A stretch of DNA of 7,479 nucleotides, from positions 1-7,479 of the forward strand of contig UREZ01000087.1 of the NCBI GenBank assembly GCA_900547025.1, read 5' to 3'. The notes below the pieces were generated by a model. It ran no database searches, was not told the DNA's origin, and was given only the letters and a program-made list of their open reading frames with translations. The position numbers were made by a program, and so were the translations under genes. The DNA is from an uncultured Collinsella sp. GTDB taxonomy: Bacteria > Actinomycetota > Coriobacteriia > Coriobacteriales > Coriobacteriaceae. Position 1 is the first letter of the stretch; the number at the start of each line of letters is the position of its first letter. Of this stretch, positions 6,407 through 7,479 are shown in pieces.

Positions 6407-6435
6407 TTTCCAGCTTTATTGCAACGGAGTACAAT
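6407..6435 (+). promoter_or_regulatory. Probable sigma-70-type promoter of the phosphatase gene
   Basis: TTTCCA (6407-6412, 4/6 match to the -35 consensus), a 17-nt spacer, then TACAAT (6430-6435, 5/6 match to the -10 consensus). The predicted transcription start is near 6442, giving a leader of about 70 nt. The call is from consensus matching alone. Confidence 0.45.
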
Positions 6436-6446
6436 GGGCAACGTTT

Positions 6447-6463
6447 AAGTTCAACTTGAAGTT
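6447..6463. repeat. Alternating AAGTT / AACTT dyads at the predicted transcription start
   Basis: AAGTT-C-AACTT-G-AAGTT gives two overlapping perfect 5-1-5 palindromes within 17 bp, just downstream of the predicted start site. The position suits a repressor operator. It is AT-rich compared with the surrounding DNA. No regulator gene is nearby to support this. Confidence 0.35.
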
Positions 6464-6467
6464 TTAG

Positions 6468-6492
6468 TTGCGGCACCGGGCTTCGGCCGCAA
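6468..6492 (+). repeat. Leader hairpin just before the phosphatase ribosome site
   Basis: TTGCGGC (6468-6474) pairs perfectly with GCCGCAA (6486-6492) around 11 nt. An alternative inner fold is GGC-TTCG-GCC (6479-6488), a C(UUCG)G tetraloop. The stem ends 3 nt before the AAGGAG ribosome site (6496-6501), so it could influence translation. No U tract follows, so it is not an intrinsic terminator. Confidence 0.45.
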
Positions 6493-6510
6493 TGCAAGGA
6501 GAGGCGTACC

Positions 6511-7350
6511 ATGGCGATCTATGTGACATCTGACGCTCACGGGCACGTGCGTGCGCTTGACGAGGCCCTGTCTAAGATCTCGTTGACGTCCGACGACACA
6601 CTGTACGTGCTGGGCGACATGATCGATCGCGGGCCCGATCCGGTCGGCGTTATTAAGCTCGTGCGCTCGCTGCCCAACGCCCGCGTGCTCAAGGGTAATC
6701 ACGAGCAGATCATGCTCGATGCCATCATTGGCCAGGATCCGCTCGATGCCGAGACCTGGGATATCAACGGTGGCTGGACGACGCGCGAGCAGCTCAACGA
6801 CATGGAATATGAGGCATACGAGGAACTCGTGCGATGGATGGCCGCGCTGCCGCTCTACGCGGTGGTCGAGACTGCCGAGCGGCCGTACCTGCTGGTGCAC
6901 GCCGGCATTCAGACCGAGGCGGCGCGTGCGTTTTTGCTTGAGCATGGTGTCGATTGCGGCGACGGCAGGGGAGCGGTCGATGCCGATCGCGAGCTGCTGC
7001 AGCAGATGCTCGCGGTGCAGTCGTCCGATGACCTGCTGTGGATTCGTCACGGCTATTGGGATGTGCCGACCGGGCTGCTTTCTGCCGAGGGCAAGGGTCC
7101 GGTCGTGGTGAGCGGTCACACGCCCACGGTATCGCTTGGGCGTTATTGCGAGGTCGGTGGTCTGGCGGGGCTCGATGAGGAATCGGGACGCGGGCAGATC
7201 GTGCGATTGGGCGGCGAGGACACTGCCGGTGTGCCCGATCGCATCGACATCGACTGCGCCGCCGCCACCGGCTCCGAGTTCGGCCGCGTGGGCATCCTGC
7301 GCCTGGACGACGGGGCGGAGTTCTACGCGAACATCAACCCGGGCGAATAA
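6511..7350 (+). CDS. PPP-family metallophosphoesterase (serine/threonine phosphatase / ApaH-like)
   Basis: A 279-residue cytoplasmic calcineurin-type phosphoesterase with all the two-metal motifs: TSDAHGH (D8, H10), GDMIDRGPDP (D36, D39, R40), GNHE (N63, H64), LLVHAG (H130) and SGHTP (H203). The GDxxDRG plus GNHE form places it with bacterial PrpA/PrpB-type protein phosphatases and symmetrical diadenosine tetraphosphatases. Which of these substrates is used cannot be told from sequence. It is not a SerB-type (HAD) phosphoserine phosphatase, so it is not an obvious missing step for the neighbouring serine genes. The ATG at 6511 follows AAGGAG at 9-nt spacing. The gene is monocistronic within the window, divergent from the antiporter, and preceded by its own probable promoter and a leader hairpin. 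No clear terminator hairpin follows; a lone T6 tract occurs at 7384-7389. Confidence 0.92.
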   Translation: MAIYVTSDAHGHVRALDEALSKISLTSDDTLYVLGDMIDRGPDPVGVIKLVRSLPNARVLKGNHEQIMLDAIIGQDPLDAETWDINGGWTTREQLNDMEYEAYEELVRWMAALPLYAVVETAERPYLLVHAGIQTEAARAFLLEHGVDCGDGRGAVDADRELLQQMLAVQSSDDLLWIRHGYWDVPTGLLSAEGKGPVVVSGHTPTVSLGRYCEVGGLAGLDEESGRGQIVRLGGEDTAGVPDRIDIDCAAATGSEFGRVGILRLDDGAEFYANINPGE

Positions 7351-7479
7351 TCGGTGCAAGTGGTAGCTAATTTGGGACGGGACTTTTTTGACTACTTTTG
7401 CCCTTCTGCCCGCTAATTGACTTCTCTCGGACGGGGATTAAATAAGGCTCTGTTAGACCAGGATTGACATGCCGACCTG
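7351..7479. other. Noncoding tail with two similar GCTAATT...GGACGGG segments
   Basis: This 129-bp stretch is less GC-rich than the genes. GCTAATT occurs at 7366 and again at 7412, and GGACGGG at 7375 and 7429, giving two diverged copies of a unit of about 46 bp. The reading frame after the phosphatase stop stays open for 21 codons (VVANLGRDFFDYFCPSAR at its end, stop at 7414-7416). A perfect TTGACA (7464-7469) near the right edge could be the -35 of a promoter whose -10 lies outside. A dispersed intergenic repeat is my best guess, unproven. Confidence 0.3.

Noticed and set aside
6511..7350. Phosphatase as the missing phosphoserine phosphatase of the serine pathway
   Set aside because: It belongs to the calcineurin/PPP fold, is divergently transcribed and has its own promoter. 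SerB enzymes are HAD-type, so nothing beyond proximity supports the link.
6451..7359. 302-codon minus-strand open frame opposite the phosphatase
   Set aside because: The plus-strand frame carries every PPP phosphatase motif and a good ribosome site; the minus-strand translation is Arg/His/Gln-rich without motifs.
7417..7469. Possible promoter elements TTGACT (7417-7422) and TTGACA (7464-7469) near the right edge
   Set aside because: The first has no good -10 at 16-18 nt, and the -10 of the second would lie outside the window.

Overview
The window is high-GC bacterial DNA with tightly packed genes, good Shine-Dalgarno sequences and an actinobacterial look. The protein sequences and the serC-serA-DUF1015 arrangement suggest a gut Coriobacteriia member, possibly Collinsella. 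That placement is an inference from recognition, not a database result.

Most of the window (1-6257) is read on the minus strand. In transcription order it holds a CPA1-type cation/proton antiporter (6257-4656), a short truncated reading frame resembling the end of a helix-turn-helix protein (4656-4564), serC (4428-3304), serA (3234-2071), a pair of hairpins of which the second is a textbook Rho-independent terminator (2058-1972), an M20 zinc peptidase/deacylase (1893-673), and a DUF1015/COG4198-like protein that runs off the left edge (633 to 1). On the plus strand, divergent from the antiporter, lies a PPP-type metallophosphoesterase (6511-7350). It has a recognisable promoter, symmetric repeats and a leader hairpin in the 253-bp gap before it. 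The last 129 bp are noncoding, with repeat-like character.

Functionally, serA and serC are the first two steps of L-serine synthesis from 3-phosphoglycerate and appear to be one transcript that ends at the terminator. The third step, phosphoserine phosphatase (serB), is not in the window. DUF1015 proteins are often found next to serC-serA in Firmicutes. Here the DUF1015-like gene lies behind the terminator, separated from serA by the M20 gene, and it lacks the signature motifs I expect of the family. The antiporter and the phosphatase look like independent housekeeping or stress genes.

The points most worth checking are: SerA has Lys where the catalytic Glu of this dehydrogenase family is expected; the DUF1015-like protein has lost its conserved motifs; and a broken HTH reading frame abuts the antiporter stop codon. 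I saw no CRISPR array, tRNA, rRNA, insertion sequence or complete mobile element.
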